From an uncultured Verrucomicrobiota bacterium (lineage in GTDB: Bacteria > Verrucomicrobiota > Verrucomicrobiia > Limisphaerales > JADLHS01), in the NCBI GenBank assembly GCA_937894935.1, contig CALAYC010000215.1, forward strand, positions 1 to 64,000: DNA of 64,000 nucleotides, in the 5' to 3' direction. The notes below the pieces were generated by a model. The model saw only the letters and a program-made list of their open reading frames with translations. It did not search any database and was not told the DNA's origin. This document shows, one piece after another, positions 1 to 9,177 of the stretch (position 1 is the first letter of the stretch; every line of letters starts with the position of its first letter). Both the position numbers and the translations under genes were made by a program.

Positions 1-1
1 G

Positions 2-52
2 CTGCGCGCCGAAAAACCGGAGCGCCCGGCTACGTGGTTGCGGGAACGCTGA
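2..52 (+). CDS. Possible 3' end of an upstream gene
   Basis: From the window edge a plus-strand frame reads LRAEKPERPATWLRER and stops with TGA at 50-52, ten bases before the convergent flavoprotein gene ends. The composition suits a real C-terminus, and otherwise this stretch would be empty, but 16 codons cannot identify the gene or prove that it is coding. Confidence 0.3.
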   Translation: MRAEKPERPATWLRER

Positions 53-61
53 GCGCGGCGA

Positions 62-1285
62 TTACGCCTGAGCCATGGCGTTTCCGGCAATCCAGCCCGT
101 GGTCCACGCGGCCTGGAAATTGAATCCGCCGGTGATGCCGTCAATGTCCAGCAGCTCACCCGCGAAGTAAAGGCCGGGGCAAATCCGGCTTTCCATCGTT
201 TTGAAATTCACCTCGCTGAGTTTCACGCCGCCACAGGTCACAAACTCGTCTTTGTTCAAACTCTTGCCGCTGACGGCGAATTCCGTGCGCGTCAGTTGTT
301 GAACGAGTTGCTGTTGTTGCGTGCGCGTCAGCGCTGCCCAACGCGTGTCGCGCGGTAATCCCGCCGCCTGCACCAGCGCTTCCCACAAACGCGCGGTCAG
401 CGGTGCGAGTGGAGCATTCACAATCAGTTTTGCTCCCTGCGATTGCCGACGCGACTGAAATTCTTTCGTCAGCGCATCGGAACGGAATTGCGGCAGCCAA
501 TTCACTCGCAACGGAAATTTGTAATCGCGCGCGTGCAATTGCCTCGCGCCCCACGCGGACAATCGCAACACCGCCGGACCGCTCAAGCCCCAATGCGTAA
601 TCAGCACCGGGCCGCGTTCTCGCAAATCAGTTTCCGGAACGCTGACTTCCGCTTGCTCCACGGAAACTCCGGCCAGCGCAGTCAACCAGGGCAGGGCGAT
701 GTGAACTGTGAACAACGAAGGCACAGGTGATTCGAGTGTGTGCCCCAACGCAGTCACCAATTGCCCCGCCGCCGCGGCGCGACAACCGCCCGTAGCGAGA
801 AGTAAACGATTGCAGGAAATTTTTTCGCCGGCAGACAACAACAGTTCAAAACCGGATTCGGTTCGTTGGATTGAATCCACGCTGCATTCGGTTCGCACCG
901 TCACTCCAGCTTCACGCGCAGCGCGTAGCAGACATTCCACAATCGTCTCTGATGAATCTGTGATGGGGAACATTCGGCCATCGGCTTCGGTCTTTAGTTC
1001 CACGCCGCGCGATTCAAACCACGCCACCGTGTCGCGCGCCTGAAATCGATTGAATGGACCGATGAGCGCCTGGTCGCCGCGCGGATAACGCGTAGCAAAT
1101 TCGCGCGCATCGAAACATGCGTGCGTCACGTTGCAACGTCCGCCGCCGGAGATGCGCACTTTGGAAAGCAACTGGGAACCCCGCTCCAGCAGTATCACTC
1201 GCGCGCCGGATTCCGCCGCCGTGATCGCAGCGAAAAATCCTGCCGCGCCACCGCCGACGACGATGCAATCTGAATCAAGTTTCAT
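62..1285 (-). CDS. HI0933/YhiN-family FAD flavoprotein
   Basis: A soluble NAD(P)/FAD-dependent oxidoreductase of the HI0933 (YhiN) family, whose physiological substrate is not known. The first residues after the chosen start give the Rossmann FAD motif VGGGAAGFFAA, followed by SGGGRCNVTH, and the protein ends with GGFNFQAAWTTGWIAG, both hallmarks of the family. An upstream in-frame start would add 26 residues with no family similarity, so I prefer the ATG at 1285, giving 407 residues, the usual length. It lies 125 bases downstream of hflX on the same strand and may be cotranscribed with it. Confidence 0.9.
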   Translation of the reverse strand: MKLDSDCIVVGGGAAGFFAAITAAESGARVILLERGSQLLSKVRISGGGRCNVTHACFDAREFATRYPRGDQALIGPFNRFQARDTVAWFESRGVELKTEADGRMFPITDSSETIVECLLRAAREAGVTVRTECSVDSIQRTESGFELLLSAGEKISCNRLLLATGGCRAAAAGQLVTALGHTLESPVPSLFTVHIALPWLTALAGVSVEQAEVSVPETDLRERGPVLITHWGLSGPAVLRLSAWGARQLHARDYKFPLRVNWLPQFRSDALTKEFQSRRQSQGAKLIVNAPLAPLTARLWEALVQAAGLPRDTRWAALTRTQQQQLVQQLTRTEFAVSGKSLNKDEFVTCGGVKLSEVNFKTMESRICPGLYFAGELLDIDGITGGFNFQAAWTTGWIAGNAMAQA

Positions 1286-1410
1286 GTACGAGCGGAAGTC
1301 GGTGTTGGCGATTTGCGTTCGGAAATTCGAAACATCAAGCTCCCGAGAATATTCATTTTTCAAGCGCCAACAGCGCGAGCTATTCGTTGGATTTTGATGC
1401 CTGACGCTTC

Positions 1411-2694
1411 TCAGTTCGCCACGATGAATTCTGCGAATTCTGCTCGATGTTGCGGTGGAATGCGCGCTTTGAACTTCGCTGCTTTAGTCAGATATTTTCG
1501 TTCCAGCACTTGACCGATTTTGTGCAATCGCGCAATGAGCGCGGCTTCTTCGTGGGGAATTTTCAGTTCCACCAGTTCGCGTTCGGGCCGGATTTGAGTG
1601 CTGATTTCGCCAAGTAATTCATCAATGCCCTGACCGGTGCGCGCCGAAATAGCGACGGAATTCGGATAAAGCTCGTGCAAGCGCGTGAGCATATTACCGC
1701 CATTCAATCGATCCACTTTGTTGAAGACCATCATCGTCGGCTTATGCCCCGCGCCGAGTTCATTCAAGACAGTGTTCACGGCGGCAATCTGTTCGTCGGA
1801 CTGTGGATGACTCACGTCCACGACGTGCAATAACAGATCGGCCTGCACGACTTCTTCGAGCGTGGCTTTGAAGGATTCAACGAGTCCGTGTGGCAGCTTC
1901 TTGATGAAACCCACTGTGTCGGTGAGCAAAATGTTTTGATTCGTCGGTAGCCGCAGCCGGCGCGTTGTGGGATCGAGCGTGGCGAATAAAATATCTTTCG
2001 CCAGTACGCCCGCGCCGGTGAGGCGATTCAGCAACGTGGATTTGCCCGCGTTGGTGTAACCGACGATAGACGCAAGTGGCCATTGATTGCGCAAGCGGCC
2101 GGCGCGTTGCGTCTCGCGTTGTTGTCGCACGGCATCGAGATCGCGCGTGATGCGATCAATGCGTTCATTGACTTTGCGACGGTCGGCTTCGAGCTGCGAT
2201 TCACCTTCACCACCGCGCATGCCGATACCGCCTTTTTGACGCGACAAGTGTCCCCAGAACCGCGTCAGCCGCGGCAGCAAATGCTGAAGTTGCGCCAGTT
2301 CAATCTGAAGTTTGCCTTCGCGCGTGCGCGCGCGTTGCGAGAAAATGTCGAGAATCAGCGCCGTGCGATCGAGGATTTTGATCTCGAAAATTTTCTCGAG
2401 GTTGCGCGTTTGAGCGGGGGTGAGTTCATCGTCGAAAATGACGGTGTCCACGTTTTGCTCTTTGCAAAAGCGCGCGAATTCTTCGGCTTTACCTTTGCCG
2501 ATGTAAGTGGCGGCATGAGCGGCTTCGACCTTTTGCGTGCCTTCACCGACGACTTCACCGCCGGCGGTCTGGGCGAGTTCGGCCAATTCGTCGAGCGACT
2601 CGCGCAACTGATGGGTGCTGCCGGATTTCAATTCGACGCCGATGAGGAAGACCCGTTCCGTCCGCGTATCTCTGGTTTGGACTAATGCTTTCAA
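1411..2694 (-). CDS. hflX: GTPase HflX
   Basis: Ribosome-associated GTPase that splits or rescues stalled ribosomes. The N-terminal HflX domain (about residues 15-200) contains the glycine-rich loop GGIGMRGGEGESQLEADRR. The G domain follows with the P loop GYTNAGKST at residues 212-220, a switch II DTVGF motif, and NKVD. The length of 427 residues is normal for the family. The C-terminus, which ends EFAEFIVAN, is short. The gene is followed on the same strand by the flavoprotein gene. No oddity is seen, and antisense reading frames over it are shadows. Confidence 0.95.
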   Translation of the reverse strand: MKALVQTRDTRTERVFLIGVELKSGSTHQLRESLDELAELAQTAGGEVVGEGTQKVEAAHAATYIGKGKAEEFARFCKEQNVDTVIFDDELTPAQTRNLEKIFEIKILDRTALILDIFSQRARTREGKLQIELAQLQHLLPRLTRFWGHLSRQKGGIGMRGGEGESQLEADRRKVNERIDRITRDLDAVRQQRETQRAGRLRNQWPLASIVGYTNAGKSTLLNRLTGAGVLAKDILFATLDPTTRRLRLPTNQNILLTDTVGFIKKLPHGLVESFKATLEEVVQADLLLHVVDVSHPQSDEQIAAVNTVLNELGAGHKPTMMVFNKVDRLNGGNMLTRLHELYPNSVAISARTGQGIDELLGEISTQIRPERELVELKIPHEEAALIARLHKIGQVLERKYLTKAAKFKARIPPQHRAEFAEFIVAN

Positions 2695-2763
2695 CTAATC
2701 AATTTCAGTTCGTCGCCGCAGCATAGCATGGCGCTGGGGCAGAACAAGGCGGGGAATAATCCC

Positions 2764-4329
2764 TTAATCCTCGTTTGTCGCCTGGCGAAATTCCTCCACT
2801 TCCTCCGGCGTGGCTGGCGCGGGCCAGACGTAGTCGAGTCGCTTCCACAAATCACTCCCGTGATAATCTTCCCGCGGGGCGAAATTTCCGCCGTCATCCA
2901 GACCATCTTCTCCAACGGAGTAAAGCGTGAAGCTGCCGTCGGTGTTGAGTCGGTATTTGAGGGGCTTGCCATCCATGTAATCCACCGGTACTGCAGAGAG
3001 AAATTCCGGGACGAGTGCATTCAGATTGTCCGGTAACTTTCCGTGTCGAAGCGAATAGCGTTTCAGCGCGATGGCGGTGATACACAGTGCGCGTTCAATT
3101 TCGGCCCGCGTCGATTTCTTAATTGTGTAAGCTAAAGTTATCACGCTATCGGGTGGAGGAAATCGCAATCGATCGTAACCATTTCGCTTGGTTGACTGGA
3201 CGATCAGCGTGGTTAAATCAGATTCGATAGCCTGGAACGAGGCGTTAGTTGTAGCCGCACGACTCAGTTCGATGAGTGTTTGCATATTCTTGAGAAGTCT
3301 CCGTTCTGCTTGATGCGACCACGCGAAACGCCAGGCCCGGCAATAGATATGTCGCCGCAGACCGCTTAACAACTCTTCGCCAAAGGGTAATTGTTTGAAC
3401 CGTGTCACCCATTCAGATTCAACCTCATCATCAAAGAAGATCGCGTAATCACCAAACATGAAGTCGTACGTTTTGTCATTGGAATCGCGCAACTGTTGTG
3501 CGGTTTGAAGCATATAAATGCGTTCACCTTCGAGATTGGTGGCCATTGAAGCCATAAAATATTGCGTTTCCCAGACGTGCTGAATAGCAGCCAAATCCGC
3601 ATCCGCCCAGTCATCGGACTGTAATGCCTCCCAGGTGTCAGTTCTGGCAATCGCGCCCATGGCAATGCGCACCAGTTCGCTGATGACAACGCCATCTTCT
3701 GCCAACAGTCGGAGTGAATTGAGCTCAGAACTAAGATATTTCGTCGCGTCAGCGGTTCGACCATGGTGCAATGCAAATTGGCACGCACTGCCAAGCCAAC
3801 GAGTCAAGTTCCTGGCGGACAAGAGATGAGAAAATTGCAAATTGGATCCTTCTGCGAGGTCCAAGCGATTGTTCAAGACCGGCTTCGTCAATGCGGTCTG
3901 GATTTCGTTCAAGGCGGGCTTATTTGTCTGCAAATCAGCCGCAAGGTCGCTCCAGTGATTGGTGAAAATTCCGGTTAATGCTTTGCCGTTGCGATAAGGA
4001 TCTTTTTCTACCCAATAAGGTTCACGGAATCCGACGATGGCCCGTCCCGACTTCAGCACCTGCATGCGAGGTGGGTAGCTGTCTGGTAGAAGAATGCGAT
4101 TGGTTAATCTTTCGAGAGCCGCAAAAATCGTGGGTGCGCCATTGTCTTCTTCATCAAAGACGCGAGCAAAATCCTGCGGGGAAAGTTTCTCGCCTTTGAC
4201 GCGGAGTTCTTGCTTGAGTCGAGCCAAAGCAATTTGCCCGCGCCAACGTTCAATCAACAGAAATGCCGCAAGCAACGCGATAAGTCCAAGCAGAATTTTT
4301 CCGAGAAGTTTCAGCCGACGTTTGGACAT
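2764..4329 (-). CDS. Membrane-anchored protein with pseudopilin-like C-terminus
   Basis: Unrecognised 521-residue protein. Residues 8-26 (LLGKILLGLIALLAAFLLI) form one N-terminal membrane anchor after a basic start, so the rest is probably outside the membrane. A long, mainly helical middle is followed by a C-terminal segment reading LRHGKLPDNLNALVPEFL, then VDYMDGKPLKYR and LYSVGEDGLDDGG. This resembles the C-terminal pattern of type II secretion pseudopilins (G..P..L..L, DP.G.P..Y, S.G.DG). The whole soluble region has a recognisable counterpart fused to an ABC-2 permease at 33828-37064. No function can be assigned. It is probably a lineage-specific protein. A start at 4329 places the anchor at the N-terminus as expected. 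Confidence 0.8.
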   Translation of the reverse strand: MSKRRLKLLGKILLGLIALLAAFLLIERWRGQIALARLKQELRVKGEKLSPQDFARVFDEEDNGAPTIFAALERLTNRILLPDSYPPRMQVLKSGRAIVGFREPYWVEKDPYRNGKALTGIFTNHWSDLAADLQTNKPALNEIQTALTKPVLNNRLDLAEGSNLQFSHLLSARNLTRWLGSACQFALHHGRTADATKYLSSELNSLRLLAEDGVVISELVRIAMGAIARTDTWEALQSDDWADADLAAIQHVWETQYFMASMATNLEGERIYMLQTAQQLRDSNDKTYDFMFGDYAIFFDDEVESEWVTRFKQLPFGEELLSGLRRHIYCRAWRFAWSHQAERRLLKNMQTLIELSRAATTNASFQAIESDLTTLIVQSTKRNGYDRLRFPPPDSVITLAYTIKKSTRAEIERALCITAIALKRYSLRHGKLPDNLNALVPEFLSAVPVDYMDGKPLKYRLNTDGSFTLYSVGEDGLDDGGNFAPREDYHGSDLWKRLDYVWPAPATPEEVEEFRQATNED

Positions 4330-4539
4330 GGCCTGAGGTTAGTTTTCAGCGGTGATGAGACAATTATAATTTCTAAAGGAGATTTTCCTCGGAAAGTTTA
4401 TGAGAACTTTTCAACTGAATGGTTCTTAGTTGCAAACGAGCACGATCAGGAAACGCACGCAACAATTGTCCAATAGAACGGGCTGGCTTCAGTTGCGGCG
4501 CTTCGGCATTTTGCCTGCACTACACGAACGGTTCGTGGA
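4330..4539. promoter_or_regulatory. Divergent intergenic region
   Basis: Two hundred and ten bases between the divergent 521-residue protein gene and the tricorn-like protease gene, so promoters for both should lie here. An AT-rich stretch near 4360-4378 contains TATAAT on the plus strand, but no convincing -35 partner at the right distance is visible. A purine-rich AAAGGAG at about 4375 is not followed by a usable start. Confidence 0.3.
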
Positions 4540-7500
4540 ATGAACATGCGACATTTCAATCTGCTTCTCTCTCTGGTTCTCGGTTGTTCCATGCTGATGC
4601 CCGCGCGCGCGGTCGAGAAAACTTCGCGCATTGACGCGCGGATGATGCGGCAACCGGATGTATCTGCGACGCACATAGCGTTTGTTTATGCGGGCGACAT
4701 CTGGGTTGCTCCAAAAACGGGCGGGGAAGCGGTGCGGTTGAGTTCGCCGCGCGGCGAGGAATCGTTCCCGAAATTTTCGCCGGACGGCACGACTATCGCC
4801 TTCAGCGGCAATTATGACGGCAACGTGGACATTTACACGGTGCCGGTTACGGGTGGCGTGCCGCAACGCATCACGCATCACGGCGCGGCGGATCGGGTGA
4901 TTGATTGGTATCCCGATGGCGAGAGCATCCTCTATGCGACGACGATGACGAGCTTCAAAGATCGGTTTAATCAACTCTATAAAGTATCGGCGACGGGCGG
5001 GTTGCCGGAAAAATTGCCGATGCCGTATGGCGAGTTTGGCGCGATTTCGCCGGATGGAAAATCAATCGTGTTTAACACCATCAGCGTCGATTTCCGCACA
5101 TGGAAGCGGTATCGCGGCGGCATGAACCCGGATTTGTGGCTGATGGATCTGACCACGCTCAAGGCGCGCAACATCACCAAGTCGCCTGCGGCGGAATCCA
5201 TTCCGATGTGGTTCGGAAACAAAATTTATTTCCTCTCTGATCGAGATGATTCCAAGCGACTCAACATCTGGTCGCTGGATCTGGCGAATGATCGGTTTAA
5301 GCAACTCACGTTTTTCAAAGAGTTCGACGTGCAATTTCCGAGCGTCGGTGCAGGCGAAATCATTTTCGCCAACGCGGGTCGCTTATATTTGCTCGATTTG
5401 AAAACGGAGAAGATGCGTGAAGTGGAAATTTCCGTGACGACGGATCGCTCCACGTTGAAGCCGCGATTGGAAAATGTGTCGAGTCTGATTCAATGGGCGA
5501 CGATTTCTCCGACCGGCAAACGCGCGTTGTTCTCCGCACGCGGCGAAGTGTTTTCGGTGCCGGCGGAGCATGGCGTGGTGCGCAATCTGACGCGCAGTTC
5601 CGGCGTGGCGGAACGTTATCCTGCGTGGTCGCCGGATGGAAAACTGATTGCGTATTGGAGCGATCGCACGGGTGAATATGAATTGACCGTGCGTGATGCG
5701 GAGCGCAATCCCGAAGGGCCGGGAGAAGAACGCACGCTTACAGCGCTCGGACCGGGTTTCCGTTATTCGCCGCAGTGGTCGCCGGACTCGAAGAAGATCG
5801 TGTGGATTGATCAGGCGATGAAGATCTGGGTTTACGATTTTGAGACGAAGACGAATCGTTTCATTGAGCAACAGAAATGGATGTATCACGGCGCGCTGCA
5901 ACGTTTCCGCGTGAGTTGGTCTGCTGACAGTCGCTGGATGGCGTATGCCGGAGAACTGGATACGCGGAACACGGCGATTGTGCTTTATGATTTCGAGAAC
6001 AATACGCGCCATCAGGTGACGAGCGGTTTTTACAATGACGATTTGCCGGTGTTCGATCCGGACGGTAAATATCTCTATTTCCGCACGGGCCGCAGCTTCA
6101 GCCCGATTTACAGCGATCTCGATAACTCCTGGATTTACGCGAACACGATGCGGCTCGCGGCAGTGCCGTTGCGTCGCGATGTGCCGTCGCCGCTCGCGCC
6201 GCGAAATGACGACGAACCGGAGTCCAGGAAAGACAAAGACGCGGAGAAAAAGGATTCCGAGAAAAAAGAAGACGATAAGAAAAACGACGAAAAGAAGTCC
6301 GACGAGAAAAAAGACGAGAACGGCAACGAAGAAAAGAAAGCCGAGAAAACCAACGGCGAATCCGAATCGAAGAACGACGCCAAGGTCGCCGAGAAGAAAG
6401 ACGAGAAGAAGAAAGATTCCAAGACCAAGGCGGTTGAAATTGATCTGGAAGGATTCGAAGAGCGCGCGGTTTTGTTGCCGACGAAGGCCGGTCGTTACGA
6501 CGACCTCATCGCGGTCTCTGGCAAATTGCTGTATCGCTGGTTGCCGCGCACCGGAGCGGATGGTGGCAGCAGCCCGGTGGAGTTTTACGATCTGGAAAAG
6601 CGCGAGACGAAACGCGTGGTGGACGACGCGGATGACATCGAGTTGTCTGCCGATCGCAAGAAGTTGCTGGCGCGCAAGGATCGCAGTTACAGCATCATTG
6701 AGCCGAAAGAAAATCAGAAGCTCGACAAGCGGCTCGCGACAACTGGATTTGAAGCGATGATTGATCCGGTTGCTGAGTGGAAACAGATCTTCACTGACGC
6801 GTGGCGGTTGGAGCGCGATGTGTTTTACGATCCGAATCTACACGGCGTGGATTGGAAATTGATGCGCGAGCGTTACGGCAAATTGCTCGAAGAAGCCGTG
6901 ACGCGTTGGGATGTGAATTTCGTCATCGGCGAATTGATTGGCGAACTCAATGCCTCGCATACGTATCGCAGCGGCGGCGATGTAGAAAGTGCCACGCATC
7001 GCAATGTCGGCTATCTCGGTTGTGATTTTGTGCTGACGAACGGCGCGTATCGCATTGCGAAAATTATTACCGCTGCGCCGTGGGATACCGAAGTGCGGTC
7101 GCCGCTTGCGCAACCGGGCCTGACGAATATCAGCGAAGGCGATTATCTGCTCGCAGTGAACGGCGAGCCGTTGGATACGAATCTCGATCCGTGGGCCGCA
7201 TTCCAGGGACTGGCCGATAAGCCGGTGTTTCTCACCGTGAACAGCGAACCGATATTCCAGGGCGCGCGTGAAGTTCTCGTGCAAACCATCGGCAGCGAAG
7301 CGCGCTTGCGAAATCTCGCGTGGATCAATGAGAACCGGTTGCGCGTGGAAAAAGCGAGCGACGGAAAGATCGGATACATCTACGTGCCGGACACGGGTCA
7401 GAATGGACAGAACGAACTCGTGCGCCAGTTCCGCGGACAATTCACGAAGGCGGGATTGATCATTGATGAACGCTTCAACAGCGGCGGGCAGATTCCGGAT

Positions 7501-7965
7501 CGCTTTGTGGAATTGCTGGATCGTCCGTTGCGGAATTATTGGGGCGTGCGTGATGGCAGCGATTGGCCGTGGCCGGCAGTGGCGCATTTCGGTCCGAAAG
7601 CGATGTTGATCAACGGCTGGAGCGGTTCGGGCGGTGATTGTTTCCCACATTACTTCAAGCAGTCGAAACTCGGTCCGCTGATTGGTCAACGCACTTGGGG
7701 CGGTTTGATTGGCATGACCGGTTCGCCGCCACTCGTGGACGGCGGTAGCGTGACGGTGCCGACGTTTGGCATTTACGATGAGTCCGGCTGGATTATCGAA
7801 AGTTACGGAGTGGATCCGGACATTGAAGTGGTGGATGACCCCGGCGAAATGGCGCGTGGCGGTGATCCGCAACTGGAGCGAGCCATCTTTGAAGTAATGC
7901 GTTCCATCCGGCAGAATCCGCCTTCGAGCATCAAGAAACCGCAATATCCGAACCGGGCGAATTAA
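4540..7965 (+). CDS. Tricorn-like S41 peptidase, exported
   Basis: Large protease of the tricorn family (1141 residues), expected to degrade oligopeptides, probably in the periplasm because it begins with a signal peptide ending near PARA at residue 25. The N-terminal half has beta-propeller WD40-like repeats with recurring SPDGK/SPDSK motifs. The C-terminal half has a PDZ-like region and an S41 catalytic core: the likely catalytic His is H807 in NASHTYRSGGD, and the nucleophile is in WSGSGGD near residues 1027-1033. Between the halves, roughly residues 555-640, lies a lysine/glutamate/aspartate-rich tract, probably a flexible charged linker. It stands alone. Downstream there is a palindromic repeat and then miaA on the opposite strand. 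Confidence 0.9.
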   Translation: MNMRHFNLLLSLVLGCSMLMPARAVEKTSRIDARMMRQPDVSATHIAFVYAGDIWVAPKTGGEAVRLSSPRGEESFPKFSPDGTTIAFSGNYDGNVDIYTVPVTGGVPQRITHHGAADRVIDWYPDGESILYATTMTSFKDRFNQLYKVSATGGLPEKLPMPYGEFGAISPDGKSIVFNTISVDFRTWKRYRGGMNPDLWLMDLTTLKARNITKSPAAESIPMWFGNKIYFLSDRDDSKRLNIWSLDLANDRFKQLTFFKEFDVQFPSVGAGEIIFANAGRLYLLDLKTEKMREVEISVTTDRSTLKPRLENVSSLIQWATISPTGKRALFSARGEVFSVPAEHGVVRNLTRSSGVAERYPAWSPDGKLIAYWSDRTGEYELTVRDAERNPEGPGEERTLTALGPGFRYSPQWSPDSKKIVWIDQAMKIWVYDFETKTNRFIEQQKWMYHGALQRFRVSWSADSRWMAYAGELDTRNTAIVLYDFENNTRHQVTSGFYNDDLPVFDPDGKYLYFRTGRSFSPIYSDLDNSWIYANTMRLAAVPLRRDVPSPLAPRNDDEPESRKDKDAEKKDSEKKEDDKKNDEKKSDEKKDENGNEEKKAEKTNGESESKNDAKVAEKKDEKKKDSKTKAVEIDLEGFEERAVLLPTKAGRYDDLIAVSGKLLYRWLPRTGADGGSSPVEFYDLEKRETKRVVDDADDIELSADRKKLLARKDRSYSIIEPKENQKLDKRLATTGFEAMIDPVAEWKQIFTDAWRLERDVFYDPNLHGVDWKLMRERYGKLLEEAVTRWDVNFVIGELIGELNASHTYRSGGDVESATHRNVGYLGCDFVLTNGAYRIAKIITAAPWDTEVRSPLAQPGLTNISEGDYLLAVNGEPLDTNLDPWAAFQGLADKPVFLTVNSEPIFQGAREVLVQTIGSEARLRNLAWINENRLRVEKASDGKIGYIYVPDTGQNGQNELVRQFRGQFTKAGLIIDERFNSGGQIPDRFVELLDRPLRNYWGVRDGSDWPWPAVAHFGPKAMLINGWSGSGGDCFPHYFKQSKLGPLIGQRTWGGLIGMTGSPPLVDGGSVTVPTFGIYDESGWIIESYGVDPDIEVVDDPGEMARGGDPQLERAIFEVMRSIRQNPPSSIKKPQYPNRAN

Positions 7966-7970
7966 AAAAC

Positions 7971-8086
7971 GAGCGCGGCTGTGCAAACGCACCAACCGCA
8001 ACGGCGTGAATTTTGTCGCGTTAGAAATCCTTTACAGGTTTCTGCTGAGAGGTACTGCGGCTGGTCTTTCAGACACAGCCGCGCTC
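7971..8086. repeat. Inverted-repeat element, family B, intact copy
   Basis: A 116-base element bounded by a perfect 13-base inverted repeat, GAGCGCGGCTGTG at 7971-7983 and its complement at 8074-8086. Each end carries a further internal hairpin; on the right, GCGGCTG-GTCT pairs with AGAC-A-CAGCCGC. It fills the gap between two convergent genes (tricorn protease and miaA) and could act as a transcription barrier, although no T-run follows. A related copy lies inside the nitrate reductase gene at 58963-59067. This looks like a small non-autonomous mobile or REP-type element. Confidence 0.7.
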
Positions 8087-8093
8087 CGTAGCC

Positions 8094-9170
8094 TCAAGGA
8101 CACGTCAACGTGGGTGGGAAATCAGATCCCAACGCAGCCAGATCGCCGTCTGGCTTCAACTCAATCCACTGCGCGTTGGCGTGTCTGCGAAACCAGGTCA
8201 GTTGGCGCTTGGCGAATTGGCGGGTTTTGATTTTCACCAACTCAATGGTTTCCGGTAACGCACGTTCGCCGCACAGGTGTTCCACCACCTGACGATAGCC
8301 GATGGCTTGCATGGCGGTTTTGTTTTGTTCCAAACCACGCTGGAGCAGTTGGCGAGTTTCTTCGAGTAAACCAGCAGCGAACATTTCATCCACACGCGTA
8401 TTGATGCGCGCGTGAAGATCAGCAGTGGGGCGGGAAAGACAGAAGAAGCGAGGCGACACGGAAACCAAATCCCTCGCCCCGCTCAAGCGGGGAGAGGGTT
8501 GGGGTGAGGGGATTTGAGCCGCAACAGCACGGGTTTCAGCCGAAAACAAAAGCGCCTCCTCTCCGTGACCCTCTCCTCCCTTGGGGAAGGAGAGGGGAGA
8601 TGCGGCCTCGCCCCACCGGGCGCGTTGGGCGGAGAACGGTTTGCCGGTCAGGCGAATGACTTCGAGCGCGCGGATGACGCGACGTGGGTTGTGCCGATCG
8701 ATTTTTTCAAACGTCGTCGGGTCGCGTTGTTCAAGTTCGCGGAGCAGGTCGGGCAGGGGAGTCGCTTCAAGTTCGGCGCGCAATTTTTCATCGGCAGGCG
8801 GCGCTTCGCCGAGTCCTTCCAGATAAGCTTTGAAATACAATCCCGTGCCCCCGCAAAAAATCGGAATGCGACCGCGTGATTGAATTTCTTTAACCGCTTG
8901 CTGCGCGAAGCTGACGAACTTTGCGGCATCAAACGTTTCGGTGAGGTCCGCAACGTCAATCAGGTGATGACGCACCCGGGCGCGTTCGGCGGCGGTAGGT
9001 TTGGCGGTGCCGATGTCGAGCCCGCGATAAACCTGCATGGAATCCACGGAAATAATTTCGCCGCCGAGTTTTTCCGCGAGAGCGAGGGCGAGGGCGGATT
9101 TGCCGACTGCGGTCGGGCCGGCGATGAAGACCGGTTGCAAATCGCGCGTTGCTGTTTGCACGTTATCCAT
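8094..9170 (-). CDS. miaA: tRNA dimethylallyltransferase MiaA with repeat insertion
   Basis: Adds a dimethylallyl group to A37 of tRNAs reading U-starting codons. The P loop GPTAVGKS is at residues 18-25, followed by SVDSMQVYRGLDIGTAKP and HHLIDV, all typical. I start at the ATG at 9170 because it lies just after the lgt stop and leaves the usual short N-terminus; a longer frame would overlap lgt. The product is 358 residues, about 40 longer than common MiaA proteins. The excess is a proline/glycine-rich segment at about residues 188-240 encoded by a palindromic repeat (8471-8596). It lies just before the conserved region that begins ADLHARINTRVDEMF. The frame stays open, so the enzyme may tolerate the insert. 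Confidence 0.93.
   Translation of the reverse strand: MDNVQTATRDLQPVFIAGPTAVGKSALALALAEKLGGEIISVDSMQVYRGLDIGTAKPTAAERARVRHHLIDVADLTETFDAAKFVSFAQQAVKEIQSRGRIPIFCGGTGLYFKAYLEGLGEAPPADEKLRAELEATPLPDLLRELEQRDPTTFEKIDRHNPRRVIRALEVIRLTGKPFSAQRARWGEAASPLSFPKGGEGHGEEALLFSAETRAVAAQIPSPQPSPRLSGARDLVSVSPRFFCLSRPTADLHARINTRVDEMFAAGLLEETRQLLQRGLEQNKTAMQAIGYRQVVEHLCGERALPETIELVKIKTRQFAKRQLTWFRRHANAQWIELKPDGDLAALGSDFPPTLTCP
8471..8596. repeat. Palindromic repeat family A inside miaA
   Basis: Two related GC-rich units in opposite orientation with about 70 bases between them. The left unit folds as CCCTCGCCCCGCT (8471-8483) against AGCGGGGAGAGGG (8486-8498), with one mismatch. The right unit folds as CCCTCTCCT (8569-8577) against AGGAGAGGG (8588-8596). 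Both carry the GGAGAGGG core seen again inside nasA and nirA. On the miaA strand it encodes Pro/Gly/Ser-rich peptides (SPLSFPKGGEG, PSPQPSPRLSG) without breaking the frame. Confidence 0.8.
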
Positions 9171-9177
9171 CGCGCAA

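Noticed and set aside
6035..6760. Plus-strand lysine/arginine-rich frame inside the tricorn gene
   Set aside because: It is the out-of-frame reading of the charged tract and not a separate gene.
8006..8230. Short plus-strand frame after the tricorn gene
   Set aside because: It runs through repeat element B and the miaA end; no coding signal.
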